64,000 nt of DNA from Rhineura floridana (GCF_030035675.1 NC_084482.1:226157943-226221942); one strand, 5' to 3'. Counted from the stretch's first letter, positions 1-14,390 are shown. The notes: a model not told the origin generated them from the letters alone. Made by a program: numbers and translations.

Positions 1-57
1 TGAATGTGTGTGTTTAAGTTGTTAGTAAGTTTTTTTTAATAATATTCAATATTTTGT

Positions 58-112
58 ATTTTAGCCCCTGATGAAGGCTTGACTGCACAAGCTGAAACGC
101 GTTGGGCTTTAG
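58..112 (+). ncRNA. Hammerhead-ribozyme-like motif in a Penelope-like repeat fragment
   Basis: The core CTGATGA (68-74) is followed by a stem-loop (76-81 with 88-93, loop 82-87), then GAAAC (94-98) and CGCGTT (98-103). The flanks AGCCC (63-67) and GGGCT (104-108) pair as a five-base stem I. This is the order of a type I hammerhead with a very short stem III, a form known from Penelope-like retroelements. One extra base sits at the foot of stem II, so activity is uncertain. The surrounding 1-240 looks like repeat DNA; assignment to Penelope rests only on this motif. Confidence 0.45.
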
Positions 113-244
113 CATATTTTACACAGAAAAATTTTTATATACAAGAAATCAATGGTGCCTTTGTGCACAGAATAAAAGCTACCTCTTTTCAGCATTCTGG
201 TCTCTGACCTCCTATTTGTGTTTCCAGTGAATGCTTCACACTTT

Positions 245-325
245 TATCTTTTTAATTTTTGTAAACCACCCAGAGAGCTTGGCTATGGGGCAGTACATAA
301 ATGTAATAAATAAATAAATAACGAG
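245..325 (+). repeat. L2-like LINE 3' end
   Basis: An 'accacccagagagcttgg' type 3' UTR is followed by a (TAAA)n tail. The same tail recurs near 8030-8110 and 27490-27555. Confidence 0.6.
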
Positions 326-334
326 TTGCTTGAC

Positions 335-505
335 AGTGGAACAGACTGTGGTTTCTTTTGCCCAAGTATTCAAGCAGAGGCTGGGAGGCCAGCTATCACA
401 GATGCTGAAGTTGCATCCTTTATTGCAGACCCTATGTTGAGCGGGAGGTTGGATAAGATGGTCTCTGAGATACTGTCCAACTCTTTTGAGTACAAAACAT
501 TATGG
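335..505 (+). repeat. Decayed CR1 LINE 3' fragment
   Basis: It resembles the CR1 3' region in order (a segment about an excised or truncated element, 'gcagaggctgggaggcc', then 'ggttggataagatggtc'), but it is strongly diverged. Confidence 0.4.
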
Positions 506-1832
506 AAAGGCAAAAATAAACACCCAGGTGAGGTATGCTACATCAGGTGCGAGGAACTGGAGCCTGGAGCTTGATCCTTAACTCCTCCACACCCCTGCAG
601 GACAAGTTTGACAGGCAGGCAAAGCTGCCCGACTGACACTGCAATTATGCTTTTGCCTGCATAGTTTGAAATCAAACCATGTGCAGTGCACGATGTGTTG
701 AAACCCTGACAATCAGCTGACTGTCGGGACTTGCAATGTGCTGTGGTGTTACCTGTCCTACACAGCATCATATATGACATCAGGTGTAGGGCAGGTGGGT
801 GTGGCTTGGCCAAAATGGCCTCACAGGTGAAAAGGAGGAGGCCTGATGGTTCCTCGCCACTGCGCTATGCAATATACCCCTCTCCAATGTGCAGCAAGTT
901 ACAGGCAAAATACTTCCCAAATAGGTATTTGCCTTGGTGGTATTTGGAAAGTAAATTGAGTTAGACTGGGAAATGAGAACCGAGAAAGGATCGATATGTT
1001 CCTCAGGTTATGAAACACACAGGGTTAATTTACACTACAGACTAGCATAAATATTGAACATTCCAATTTGGTTCCACCAGCTATTAAAAAAGAAAGCTTA
1101 TGAGGAAGGTGGAAGGACAAATAATCGTAAGGCTGCCTTGTAAAAAAAAAATGCACAAGAGTTACTAGCCTGCAAAAAAATGTACTAGCTGGAGGGCTGG
1201 TAGAGGGCTTCCTTTCCACTGGCAGCCTGCTTGGGGTGCACAGGACGGATAGAGCTCTCTATCCTTTTCTGCCAGCCCTGCTGCTCATTTGCATGCAATT
1301 CCTTGTTGCCTGTGACTACTGGGTAATACTGAGCCCAAGGCGACTGTGGGTAAAAAGGGGTTCTGCACAGCCAATTCTGCCCAGGGTGAGGGCTGAGCGC
1401 AACAGCCATTTCACGCATCAGATTATGAGATGTGGGGAGTGAAGAGGGCTGGATGTGCAGTATATACTGCCCTCCCCCCTCTAATCCAGTCTGCAGCCTT
1501 TGGGTGCAGTGAAGGACCCAATCACATTGTCAGTGATGAAGGAAAATTCAACCGCCAGAAAACTCTTTGGCAGAAGAGAACTTTCGTTTCTTGATCATTG
1601 GTCTGCCCCCACCACTAACTGCCACAGCTGCCTCGCCGTCCTCCTGTTGCTGCTGAAGAAAAGTGCCCTCCAGGTAAATACCAGAGAAAGGAGCTACTCA
1701 ACCTCTTTTGGCAACTAACACTGGATTCCTCAAATCCAGTCCTTGTGGCAGTGACAAAACAGTCCGTTTATATCTGTAGCATATTCCAGCATTGGCTCTG
1801 CTGTTATGCCTCAGCCAAATGAACATTAAAAA
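506..1832. other. No recognisable gene
   Basis: Only short unsupported open frames are seen. There are no clear domains, and much of the stretch is likely decayed repeat. Confidence 0.5.
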
Positions 1833-2066
1833 GGGAGCTTAGAGGACAGCACTGAAGAGGGAGCTTAGAGGACAGCACTGAAGAGGGAGCTTAGAGGACA
1901 GCACTGAAGAGGGAGCTTAGTGGACAGCACTGAAGAGGGAGCTTAGTGGACAGCACTGAAGAGGGAGCTTAGTGGACAGCACTGAAGAGGGAGCTTAGTG
2001 GACAGCACTGAAGAGGGAGCTTAGAGGACAGCACTGAAGAGGGAGTTTACAGGACAGCATTCTCAC
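1833..2066 (+). repeat. 26-bp minisatellite, about nine units
   Basis: Units start every 26 bases (1833, 1859, 1885, 1911, 1937, 1963, 1989, 2015, 2041). Each holds 'gggagcttag' and 'ggacagcact'. Two unit types differ at one base (AGAGGA or AGTGGA) and are blocked in the array as A-A-A-T-T-T-T-A. The last unit is diverged. Confidence 0.9.
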
Positions 2067-2569
2067 TGCTGTGACCCCCTTCTTCTAATCTATGTCCATA
2101 CCCTTAGCCAGCAACACCAGGATCTGGAAACGAGAACCTAAACATATCTACTCCTGCATAATTCTCGGATTATTCAAGTCATCCATTCCAGTTACTAACC
2201 AGAAAAACATGACAACTCTCCAATAGTGAAATGCGGCTTAATGTGCATCGCTTGGTGAGGCAGGGTGCAGACAGAACCCCAGATGCATCCAATGTGTATA
2301 TTTTAATAGGAAAATAGGCACCAAAGAAGTATATGCAGGCTGGCTGATTAGTCAGATTTCGCAAGTGGTGACAGGACTCAGTAAGGCACACGAGAGATTA
2401 CACATCCAAAATCAAGAAATATGAAGCCTACTCTTGTTTGAGAAGGGAGAATGGTCCATCAGCCTCAGGTATAATCTGCGTTAAAGTTTGATTTCTCACA
2501 CGAGATCTTGGTACAAACTCTACATTATATATTTTTCTCTAGCTGAAGCTCTTTCCACTCTCCCAAATA
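2067..2569. other. No recognisable gene
   Basis: Nothing that I can name is seen here beyond the downstream flank of gene A. Confidence 0.4.
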
Positions 2570-2575
2570 TTTATT
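2570..2575 (-). promoter_or_regulatory. Candidate polyadenylation signal of gene A
   Basis: AATAAA on the minus strand lies 58 bases past the stop codon. Gene C has the same hexamer at nearly the same distance from its stop. Confidence 0.45.
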
Positions 2576-2632
2576 GGAGGAGGGGGACGTGTCTCTCTCA
2601 TGCAAATTCTGTGAGAACTAGCAAGGACTGAT

Positions 2633-6006
<3,374 letters not shown>

Positions 6007-6174
6007 TCTTGCTCGGTGAGGAGGGTCCTGATCAGTCTCACAAACCAACGAGGTTCCTGGCAATTCAAGTGGCGCTTCTCACTGAGGGAAAGAAAACAAA
6101 CCCCAAGAACCAGAGTGTGCCACTTTTTAAATTTGTTTTTAAAAAAAAAAAAAAAAATGTACAAGGCAAATAAT

Positions 6175-6950
6175 CACATACTAGGCTGTATGCAACAAAG
6201 GTGTCCCATTACTGCAAAGACTTCTGTTGCCTGGAGACCTTTTTGGTGTAAGCAAGCAACTAATATGTTCAATAGCAACGACAACTTGTGCCCATTCTGT
6301 GCGATAGTCACATGATTCAGGGACACAAAGAGAAAGACAGTTTTCTACCAAGACTATGCCAGAAGAAGCATTTAGATAAAATCCTTATCTCCATTAACTG
6401 GATGGGATGGGCACGTCCTCTCCTAGAAAAACCGTAGGACAAAACTACCTTCATCCACATCTTTTACAACTGTCAGCAGCTCTCCATCTCTTGCCCCCGT
6501 GACAAGAGGAAGGCAGGGGATGGGGGAGGATCCTACAGCCTTCCCACTCACCTTTGCTCTGGGCGCAGAGAGTCTGCAGGGTCACTCTGCACTGCTGCCC
6601 AAGAGATCCCAAGCACAGGGGTGTTTCTGTCGCAGGAACAGGCACCTCCGCAGCCGTGGCCTCCTATATAGGGTCTGTAAAGAAGCAGAGCAGTGTTCAT
6701 AGGTGCCCTTTCTCCCTGCCGATGAATCAGACCAAAGACCTATCCAGACCAGATCCTGTTCCCATAGAGCAACCAAATGCCTATGGGAAGCATGCCAACA
6801 GGCAAAGGTGTTGATGTTCTATAGCTGAATTATGAGCATGGTTGGCTGGAGTTCCTAAGAGAGAGGTTTGTATGTGGAAGATCACCAAGGATGTGTTTGG
6901 GAGATGTTTCTGGATGTGCATGGGGGGTGTGCGTGTGGAGTTTCTACATC
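6175..6950. other. Flank of gene A, no coding gene seen
   Basis: It holds a fragment of the 'gatcaggcc' SINE-like family (about 6685-6805). It may include the upstream non-coding exon or promoter of gene A, but no firm signal was found. Confidence 0.35.
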
Positions 6951-6959
6951 CGTTATTGT

Positions 6960-7400
6960 TTAGTCGCTATTTGGTCTGGTCTCCTCTGCGTGCCTGGAGT
7001 GAAAGACGTTAGACTGACAGGCACGTGGGAGAGAGCTTTTTGAGCTGTGGCCCCCAAGCTTTGGAACACCCTACCCCAAGATGGTTTTCCGGAGACTTCT
7101 GAGAACAATCTTGTTCCGGAGAGCCTTTGGGAAGGACTGAAGGTAGAGCCTGACATTGATTTTATGCCTTCTATGTTAAATTTTACCTTTGTAGTCCCTT
7201 TATCACCAATCCCTATATATATGTATATATGTGCAGAGAGAGAGAGAGAGAGAGAGAGAGTTTTATGTATTTTAATTGTATTTTAGGTATTTTAATTTAT
7301 TTTAATGTTTATGTGATTTTACTGTTTAGATTTTATTTTTGTAAGCCCTGTGATAGGGTAGAAGGGCAGGATAGAAATATTTTAAATAAATAAATAAATA
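6960..7400 (+). repeat. L2-like LINE 3' end
   Basis: A decayed L2 pol C-terminus ('agctttggaacaccctaccc') is followed by a 3' UTR with 'ggtagaagggcaggataga' and a (TAAA)n tail. It contains a (GA)n tract at 7234-7260. Confidence 0.65.
7234..7260 (+). repeat. (GA)n microsatellite
   Basis: A pure GA dinucleotide run follows a short (TA)n tract. Confidence 0.9.
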
Positions 7401-7904
7401 AAATATTTATTTAAGGGTGCAATCCAGAGGAGTGGCAGGAGAGGATCCACAGGGAGGGGGGACTTATGCAACATCAAAGTCTCCCTTGGAGTGCTCCAAT
7501 CCCCATGAGAATTCTGCCGGGTAATAAGCAAGGGAAATGAAAATATTCGCATGGCACCCTAGGGGGAGCGCTTACTCCCTGGTAGGCCTGTTTTGTGGGA
7601 ACTGGCTCTTGCCTGCTGGCTTCCATGCACAGATGTCGATGGAGACGATCCGCCGGGGCAGCAGTTCCCAAACAGGGAGTGGATGCCACGGAGCTTTCGG
7701 CGGCCTCCTTCTCCGCCTGCGCCTCCTCCCACTGGCTGCCCGTCATTTGGATTGTACTGTAAGATATTTATGCTGCTTAATCATTCACATTTTTAGCGAT
7801 GACATTTTTGTTCTGAAAAGTGTCTATTTTGTATTGCTTTTTTTAAAAAAATTATTGTATATACACCCTTCCACTCAAAGGAGACCAAATTTAAATGAAA
7901 TGTA

Positions 7905-8110
7905 AATTCACCTGCTGTTAATTCTTTTGTGCTGTTTTTAAACTGTTTAAATATGAGTTTTAAACTGATATTTTTAACGTATTTTTAAACTGTTTAAATA
8001 TGAGGTTTTAATTGTATGTCAGAGGTTTTGTCTGTTGTAAACCGCCCAGAGAGCTTCAGCTATGGGGCGGTATATAAATTTAATTAATAATAACAATAAT
8101 AAATAAATTT
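7905..8110 (+). repeat. L2-like LINE 3' end
   Basis: 'accgcccagagagcttcag' is followed by 'tatggggcggtatataaat' and an AAT/AAAT-rich tail. Confidence 0.65.
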
Positions 8111-8249
8111 ATTATATTCCATACACCGCCATGAGACATATATGTGGAAAGCAATTAAATAATGCTGCTGCTGCTTTATCTGTGGGATTTTGTTTGTATT
8201 CAATTTCCATATGTAATTTTTGTTTGTTGCAAGAGAATAATTTGTTTTC

Positions 8250-8425
8250 CTGCTAACTATGCTGTTTTGAATGTGGTTCTTTATTGCAATTTGTAGATTT
8301 TCATTTGTAATGCTTTATTTGATATTTTGAATTGTTCTGTTTAATGTTTTAATGTTGTAAACTGCTTAGAGGTTTTTTTTTAAGTATTATAGAAATTATT
8401 TAAATAATCAAATAAATAAAGTTGC
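8250..8425 (+). repeat. LINE 3' tail, diverged
   Basis: A T-rich 3' UTR with 'gtaaactgcttagaggt' ends in 'aaataatcaaataaataaa'. Confidence 0.5.
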
Positions 8426-8730
8426 CTTTTAACAGGAGACCAGAGGGCCTCTGCATGCAAATATATGTCCTGCTGGGCTATGTCTACCCTGACTGGGAGC
8501 AGTTCTTCAGGGTCTCAGCCACAGATAGCGGCCTTTCCCAGATCTTGAGATCTCTTTTAACCTGGAGGGGTGGTGGGGACACAGTATCATTCTTAAAAAT
8601 ATTTATAACCTACCCTATATCATATCAATTTCAGAGTGTGCTACAAGGATTCAATTGAAAACAACAGTCTCATTAATAAAGTGTAGACAGTAGAATTCCC
8701 TTTGGAATTCCCTGCCCTTAAATATTAGGC

Positions 8731-8928
8731 AGAGAGCCAGTGTGGTGTAGAGGTTAAGGTGTTGGACTTTGACCTGGAAGACCAGGGTTCGAATCCCCAC
8801 ACAGCCATGAAGCTCACTGGGTGACCTTGGGCCAGTCACTGCCTCTCAGCCTCATGAAAACCCTATTCATAGGGTCGCCATAAGTCGGAATCGACTTGAA
8901 GGCAGTACACACAATACAATACAAATAT
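8731..8928 (+). repeat. tRNA-derived SINE with Bov-B-like tail (Sauria-SINE type)
   Basis: A tRNA-like head with the box B 'ggttcgaatccc' is followed by 'gggtgaccttgggccagtca' and ends 'gggtcgccataagtcgg'. That end matches the 3' end of the Bov-B LINEs in this window, which probably mobilised it. Confidence 0.85.
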
Positions 8929-8935
8929 TAGGCAC

Positions 8936-9330
8936 CATTTCTGTTATCTTTTTGGCGCCTATTGAACACCTTCCTCTTTCAACAAGCCTTTTAAGTTGAG
9001 ACCTTATCCCAGTCTGCTTCTGTGTTGGAATTGCTTTTTAATATGATTTTAAACCTTTTTTAAAAAAAACAAATGATTTTTAACCTTTTTTAAAATTTAT
9101 GTTTTTTAACCTTTTTTAAAATTTATGTTTTTTAACCTTTTTTTAAAATAAAAGTCTTCAAAGTTTTTTTTTTAAAAATGTTTTTAAAGTTGTTTTGTTT
9201 TAATGTATTTTAATGTCTGTTTTTATGATGTTTTAAAGTGTTTTTAGTGCTTTTGTTTGCCACCCTGGGTTCCTACTGAGAGGAAGGGTAGGATATAAAT
9301 CAAATAATAAATAAATAAATAAACACCAGC
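8936..9330 (+). repeat. L2-like LINE 3' end
   Basis: The last pol codons ('tttggcgcctattgaaca') lead to a T-rich 3' UTR and an 'aaatcaaataataaataaa' tail. Confidence 0.7.
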
Positions 9331-9607
9331 ACAGTGCATTGCCCTCTTCAAAACAAAATATCCCGAAATGCCTGAGGAAACAACAAACTCTGAACCTGGT
9401 ACCAAACCTAAAACATAGGTGGAGATCAAGGGTGGGTGGGATGGGGCTTTCTATAACCAGGATGTCACCACAGAGGAGACATACTCTTGTGGCAATCACA
9501 TAACGCATAGCACCCAAAAATGGGACACAGCGAAGGGGCCTCCCGGGAAGATTTTAACTCCTGCGCAGAACACTTTTTGGAGAGGCGTCTTTTCAAATAT
9601 CTAGTCC

Positions 9608-9710
9608 ATAAGAACATAAGAGGAACCCTGCAACTAAATCAGGCCAAAGGCCCATCAAGTCCATCATCCTGCTCTCCAGAGGCCAAACAGATGCACCGAA
9701 AGGTGACCTA
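9608..9710 (+). repeat. SINE-like 'aaatcaggccaaaggccc' repeat
   Basis: It holds 'cataagaacataagagg' and 'aggcccatcaagtccatcat'. It is the same family as 20605, 23505 and 31765. Confidence 0.65.
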
Positions 9711-9780
9711 GGCTCCATGTGCAGTATGCATTTTAAGCACCTGTTCATGAATCCTGGGAATTGTAATTTGTTAAGGGTGC

Positions 9781-10330
9781 TCTGCTACCTTTTTGGCGCC
9801 TACTGAAGACCTTCCTCTTTCAACAAGCCTTTTAAAGACCTTATCCAAGCTGGTCTAATCAGACAGGCACTGCAGAGAGCTAATGAGAGGAAGTGCTGAC
9901 AGGACAGAACCAATAAGGAAACCTCTGCTATCTTTTCGGCGCCTACTGAAGACCTTCCTCTTTCAACAAGCCTTTTAAAGACCTTATCCAAGCTGGTCTA
10001 ATCAGACAGGCACTGCAGAGAGCCAATGAGACGAAGTGCTGACAGGACAGAACCAATAAGGAAACCTCTGCTATCTTTTCGGCGCCTACTGAAGACCTTC
10101 CTCTTTCAACAAGCCCTTTTAAGTAGAGACCTTATCCCAGTCATCATCTGGGCTGGAATTGCTTTCTAAAGATGTTTCTTAAGTTGTTTTTCCAAAGATC
10201 TTTTGTCTTAATATGTTTCAAAGTCTTTTGTTTCTACCATGTTCTAAAGTGCTTTTAGTGTTTTTGTTTGCCGCTCTGGGCTCCTTCTGGAAGGAAGGGC
10301 AGGATATACATGTAATAAATAAATAACCCC
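9781..10330 (+). repeat. L2-like LINE 3' end with 143-bp tandem repeat
   Basis: The fragment 'ggcgcctactgaagacct' recurs at 9781, 9924 and 10067, that is every 143 bases. Only the last copy continues into the LINE 3' UTR and 'ataaataaataa' tail. Two units also carry about 75 bases of non-LINE sequence ('agacaggcactgcagagag'). Confidence 0.8.
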
Positions 10331-10489
10331 CCCCCCAAGGCCTGTCCTTTGTGCTTGGAGAAAAAGTTTTGGAGGAAAGTTCCTGAGGGAATGGCTTGGG
10401 GGGGGGATCTAGTTCTCCCTAAACCGAGCTGCACCCATGACTAACTAAATGGGATTGACCCTTCCAATACCCAGCAGAAGACATGGGCC

Positions 10490-10650
10490 ACATTCACACC
10501 GGACATTTATTCCACTATTATTCCACTTTAAACAGTCATGGCTCCTTCAAAGAATCCTGGGAAGTGTAGTTTGTGAAGAGTAGTGAAAGCTGTTAGGAGG
10601 CTCATGTTCCACCCACAGAGCTACAGTTCTCAGAGTTTCCTGGGAAGAGG
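10490..10650 (+). repeat. Miniature repeat with 'aatcctgggaagtgtag' core
   Basis: It runs 'cattcacaccggacattta', then 'tttaaacagtcatggctcc', then the core. The inverted-repeat copy at 58270-58521 shows that the family is a terminal inverted-repeat element. Confidence 0.55.
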
Positions 10651-10653
10651 AAA

Positions 10654-11165
10654 TTGACTGTTAACTTTAAGGTTCATGTAGCCTCGGTGGCACGGAATGC
10701 GTTCTACCAACTTCGATTGGTAGCCCAGCTACGTCCCTACCTGAGTAAGGAGGATCTTACATCAGTAGTACACGCTCTGGTAACCTCACGTTTGGATTAC
10801 GGTAATGCGCTCTACGTAGGGCTACCTCTGAAGACGGTTCGGAAGCTACAGCTGGTGCAAACTGCGGCGGCCAGACTGCTAACAAGAATGAAGCGGTCTG
10901 ACCATATAACACCTGTTTTGGCCCGCTTGCACTGGCTTCCAATACGCTTCCGGGCCAAATTCAAAGTGTTGGTATTAACCTATAAAGCTTTATACGGCGC
11001 GGGACCTCAATATCTGTCGGAACGCCTCTCCCGCTATGAACCGGCTCGTACACTACGGTCTGCTACGAAGGCCCTCCTCCGGGTCCCGACTCATAGGGAG
11101 GCCCGGAGGGCAGTGACAAGATCAAGGGCCTTCTCAGTGGTGGCATTTCATCGCAGTTTCAATGC
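10654..11165 (+). repeat. L2-like LINE pol C-terminus
   Basis: An open frame encodes the end of a non-LTR reverse-transcriptase protein (LTSVVHALVTSRLDYGNAL, LHWLPIRFRAKFKVLVL, THREARRAVTRSRAFSVVA). It is truncated before WNxLP and lacks its 3' tail. It is not a host gene. Confidence 0.85.
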
Positions 11166-11304
11166 TCTGGAATGCAAATCGCACTGCACTACAATACAAT
11201 AACTAAGAGACAAAAAAAAAGAAGCGATGCAAATACAACTAAGAAATAAAAAAACCACACGGCACTTAGCACCGTGCGTTACAATTGCTTCAACAGGCAG
11301 AAAA

Positions 11305-11380
11305 ATCATGAAGTGTGGTCTGCCAAGGGGGTTGGACTCGATGGCCTTAGGGGCCCCTTCCAACTCTGCGATCCTATTAT
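11305..11380 (+). repeat. CR1-like LINE 3' end
   Basis: 'ggggttggactcgatggcc' is followed by 'ccttccaactctgcgatcc'. Confidence 0.6.
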
Positions 11381-11559
11381 AAGACCGTCAGTGATTTTCA
11401 AGGGGTCCGGGAGGGAGAAGAAAGGGGTGGGAACCACTGCCTTAGACTGACAGCAGCTCCCCAGGCAGCCCTGCGTGTGCACACCAGCCCTCGTTTCCCG
11501 GTCTTCCAAACCTGCACTAAATCGATTAGATCCCTCTTAGTTTTCCCAATGATGGCGTG

Positions 11560-12269
11560 GGGGGGGGGAGGATGTGGGTTTCCCAGCAGCCGAGGCTCCC
11601 TTAGGGCTGCCCCAGAGCCCTGTGCCTTCAACCCCGAGCCGGGGAAACGAGGGAGGGGGGGACAGGGCGCGCGCGCCACCCTCTCCCCAAATCTGCAAAG
11701 AAGCGATCCCCCCCTCTCCACGTCTTCCTGCCTGTTGCAAAAAACCGAGAGATTGCATCAGGCAGAAAGGAATAGATCAAAAAGCAAAGCCTGTGTTGAT
11801 CCTCTCTCTTTTTAAGGGTGCCTGATTCGTATTGGGGGGGGGTGAATCAAAGGATTCTTCTGCCCTACATTTGCAAGGAGGCTCCTGCGTCGTAAACCTC
11901 AACCAACCCCCCCGACTCCCCCTCCCCCTGCCTCAGTTTCCTCCTCTGAGCCTTCCTCCACCACCAACCCCACCGCAAGGGGGGCATCACCATCATCCCT
12001 CCTCCTCCCCCCCTTCCCATGCCCCCCTTCCCAGTTCCCCCAGTTCCCCCCATTTCACTCACCAAACCCCTCCCAACTTTTCCCAAACGGGGGAGGAAGT
12101 AACTCCCTCCTCCTAGAAGCCTCTCTAGGAGTGCAAGGGACGGCCCCTTTAACCCCTTTTTTCCCTCTGCAAAAAAAACACCTGGCACATTTTGGAGAGG
12201 GAGGGGGCAATCGGACAGAGGAGAGCTTTGCTGGAGCAGGAGTAGGAGGAGGGAGGGGGGAGGGGGAGG

Positions 12270-12329
<60 letters not shown>

Positions 12330-12760
12330 ACACACTCCTCCCTTACTGGAACCCCTCTCCTATTTTCTGCTTGCTTTTGCAAAAAGGCAGAAATTGGCTC
12401 CTTCCATCCTTTGGGGAAGAGTCCAATTCAGGGTTAAAGGCACAGAGTCTGGATGCCTAGAGAGGCAATGATACACCCGCTTCCGCCTCCCCTCCCCCTC
12501 CCATCCGCAGCTCCCCCCCCCATTCTGCAAGGGATCTGGTGAGTGCATTGGGGTGGGCTGCAAGGCAAGGGAGTTAAAAGACACTGAAAATGCAGAGGGG
12601 CTGAAGGGGGTCTCTTCTCGTCCCCACCACCCCCGGTTTCCCCTTTCTGGCTGATCCATCCGGGCACCCAGATCCCTGGGGCGCTTCTTTCCCCCCTCCT
12701 CTGCTAAGCCAGGAGGTCACAGCAGCACCCACTGGGAGGGTCACAACTATATGCATTTGA
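11560..12760 (+). promoter_or_regulatory. GC-rich block, candidate promoter or first-exon region of gene B
   Basis: This is rich in G and C runs and CpG-containing stretches (about 11640-11720) next to AT-rich repeat DNA. It lies 2-3 kb upstream of gene B's first coding exon. A donor-like CTGGTGAGTGC at 12537 could end a non-coding first exon. No TATA box or start site is certain. Long open frames here reflect low-complexity (GA)n and poly-G tracts. Confidence 0.35.
12272..12326 (+). repeat. (GA)n microsatellite
   Basis: About 27 GA units follow a G-rich purine run. It produces spurious serine/leucine and arginine/glutamate open frames on both strands. Confidence 0.9.
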
Positions 12761-13036
12761 ACACAACGGGGCCGGCTTCAAACCGGTTTGCATTTGCAGG
12801 CCAGGGGCTGGGGGTGGAGGGCTGCACACATCAGACCTTTAAAGCGCATTGAAAGCATGCACGCGTGCATACGCACGGGGGGAGGAGGCACAAGAATCCT
12901 GGGAAGTAGCTTACCCGTCACAGACCTACAGTTCGCAGCAGGGGTGTGTGTGGGCTTTGAATGTGCTGTAAAGGTCTGGGGTGTATGAAAAAAGGCAAAG
13001 TAGATGCAGCCCTTGTGGGGAGGGAGGGTTGCTTGG

Positions 13037-13262
13037 ATTGGTGTCAGGGCTGTGGAGTCGGTATGTCAAACCTTCAGCTCTAACTCCTATTTTTCTACTG
13101 TCTGACTCCTTCATAAATGGCATATGTATATTAATTTATTAATATTAAAATATTAATTTTATTTTGAAGCCGGAGTTGGAGTCAGTACATTTCTACCGAC
13201 TCCGACTCCACCCAAAATTGCTTCTGACTCCACGACTCCGACTCCACAGCCCTGATTGGTGC
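13037..13262 (+). mobile_element. Non-autonomous hAT-type element with 8-bp target duplication
   Basis: The element is 13045-13254 (210 bp). Ends are CAGGGCTGTGGAGTCGG and its reverse complement CCGACTCCACAGCCCTG. Flanking octamers are ATTGGTGT (13037-13044) and ATTGGTGC (13255-13262), one mismatch apart. An 8-bp duplication with CAG ends is the hAT hallmark. It has no coding capacity. Confidence 0.85.
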
Positions 13263-13394
13263 ACTATAGAGTTGCTCCCTCCTCTTGTCCCAGATGAAGC
13301 TTTGTGCTCTGCCTCTTAAGAAGAGGAAACCTCCGCACCTCAACCCCATACACACACACTTCTAATGTCCCTCTTGAGTCTTACAGTTAAGGAC

Positions 13395-13530
13395 CTAAGA
13401 AGCTGCCTTATGTCGAATCAGGCCATCTAACTCAGCATTGCCTATAGATGACCGGCAGCAACTCTGCAGAATTTCAGGCACCTCTAGATGCCCTCAGGGA
13501 TTGAAGCTGAGAACTTCCGCATGCCCCTTC
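13395..13530 (-). repeat. tRNA-derived SINE (AGGTTCAATCCC family), diverged
   Basis: 'aagaagctgccttatgtcga' and 'tctaactcagcattgc' are the reverse of the family 3' part. Confidence 0.6.
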
Positions 13531-13689
13531 CCATTTGCTTTTGTCTGTTTTCCTTGCAGGGAGCAACCCTGCTCACTGGATGGAATCATTCAGTGTTTCT
13601 TTACAAATCATCTTACCCCTGGGAGCAGGCAATGTTTGCTCACGGAACGACTTGAGACCTTTGAAAGATGTTGTCTCCTCACTCCTGAA

Positions 13690-14390
13690 GGGACGGTCAG
13701 AGGGTGATTGTTTCTGGACCCAGCTCTGTCACTGGAGGCCCTGGTCGCGTCAGTGGCTAGGGGTGCCTTTTACCAGTTGCACCTGGTATGGCAGCTACGA
13801 CCATTCCTGGACCAGGAGAGTTTGGCCACAGTAGTTCAGGCACTGGTGACGTCAAGACTGGATTGCTGCAATGCACTCTATGTGGAGCTTCCCTTGCACT
13901 CGTTCTGGAAATTGCAGTTAGCGCTGAATGCTGCAGCATTGTTGCTGACAGGAGTGAGGCCCTGTCAGTTTAGAACACCTGTGCTAAGAGATCCGCACTA
14001 GATGCTGATTTGTTACTGGGCCACGTTCAAGTTGTTGTCGTTAGTAAAGTCCCTAACAGCTTGGGACCAGTTTACTTACAGTATCACCTTACCCTATATG
14101 TGCCAACTGGACCTCTTCAACCTGCGAAACTGGCAATGTTACAGATTCTGCACTTGTAAGAAACTGATACTTTAGCAAGAAAGCACCTACACTTTGGAAC
14201 TCCCTGCCTATTGGCATCAGTGAGGCGACTTCTCTGCACGACTTTTTCACGCCTGCGTAAAACAGCTGTGCTTCCAACTGTCTTCTGTTTATGATTTTTG
14301 TTTGTTTTTGTAAATGGCTTAGAGGGCTTATTACAATCAAATGGTATATATATTTTGTTAAATGAAAAAATAAAATAAAATTCAGCCACG
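13690..14390 (+). repeat. L2-like LINE, decayed pol C-terminus and 3' UTR
   Basis: The open part reads VASVARGAFYQLHLVWQL and LVTSRLDCCNALYVELPL. Frame is then lost, and a 3' UTR ends in an A-rich tail near 14385, just before gene B's first exon. Confidence 0.75.

Noticed and set aside
1833-2066. Regular array resembling a CRISPR
   Set aside because: Units are contiguous 26-base tandem copies without distinct spacers, in vertebrate DNA.
10654-11202. 182-codon frame as a host gene
   Set aside because: It encodes the C-terminus of an L2-like LINE protein, repeated elsewhere in the window.
11865-12460. Long open frames on both strands
   Set aside because: They are products of the (GA)n tract and poly-G/C runs with no domain.
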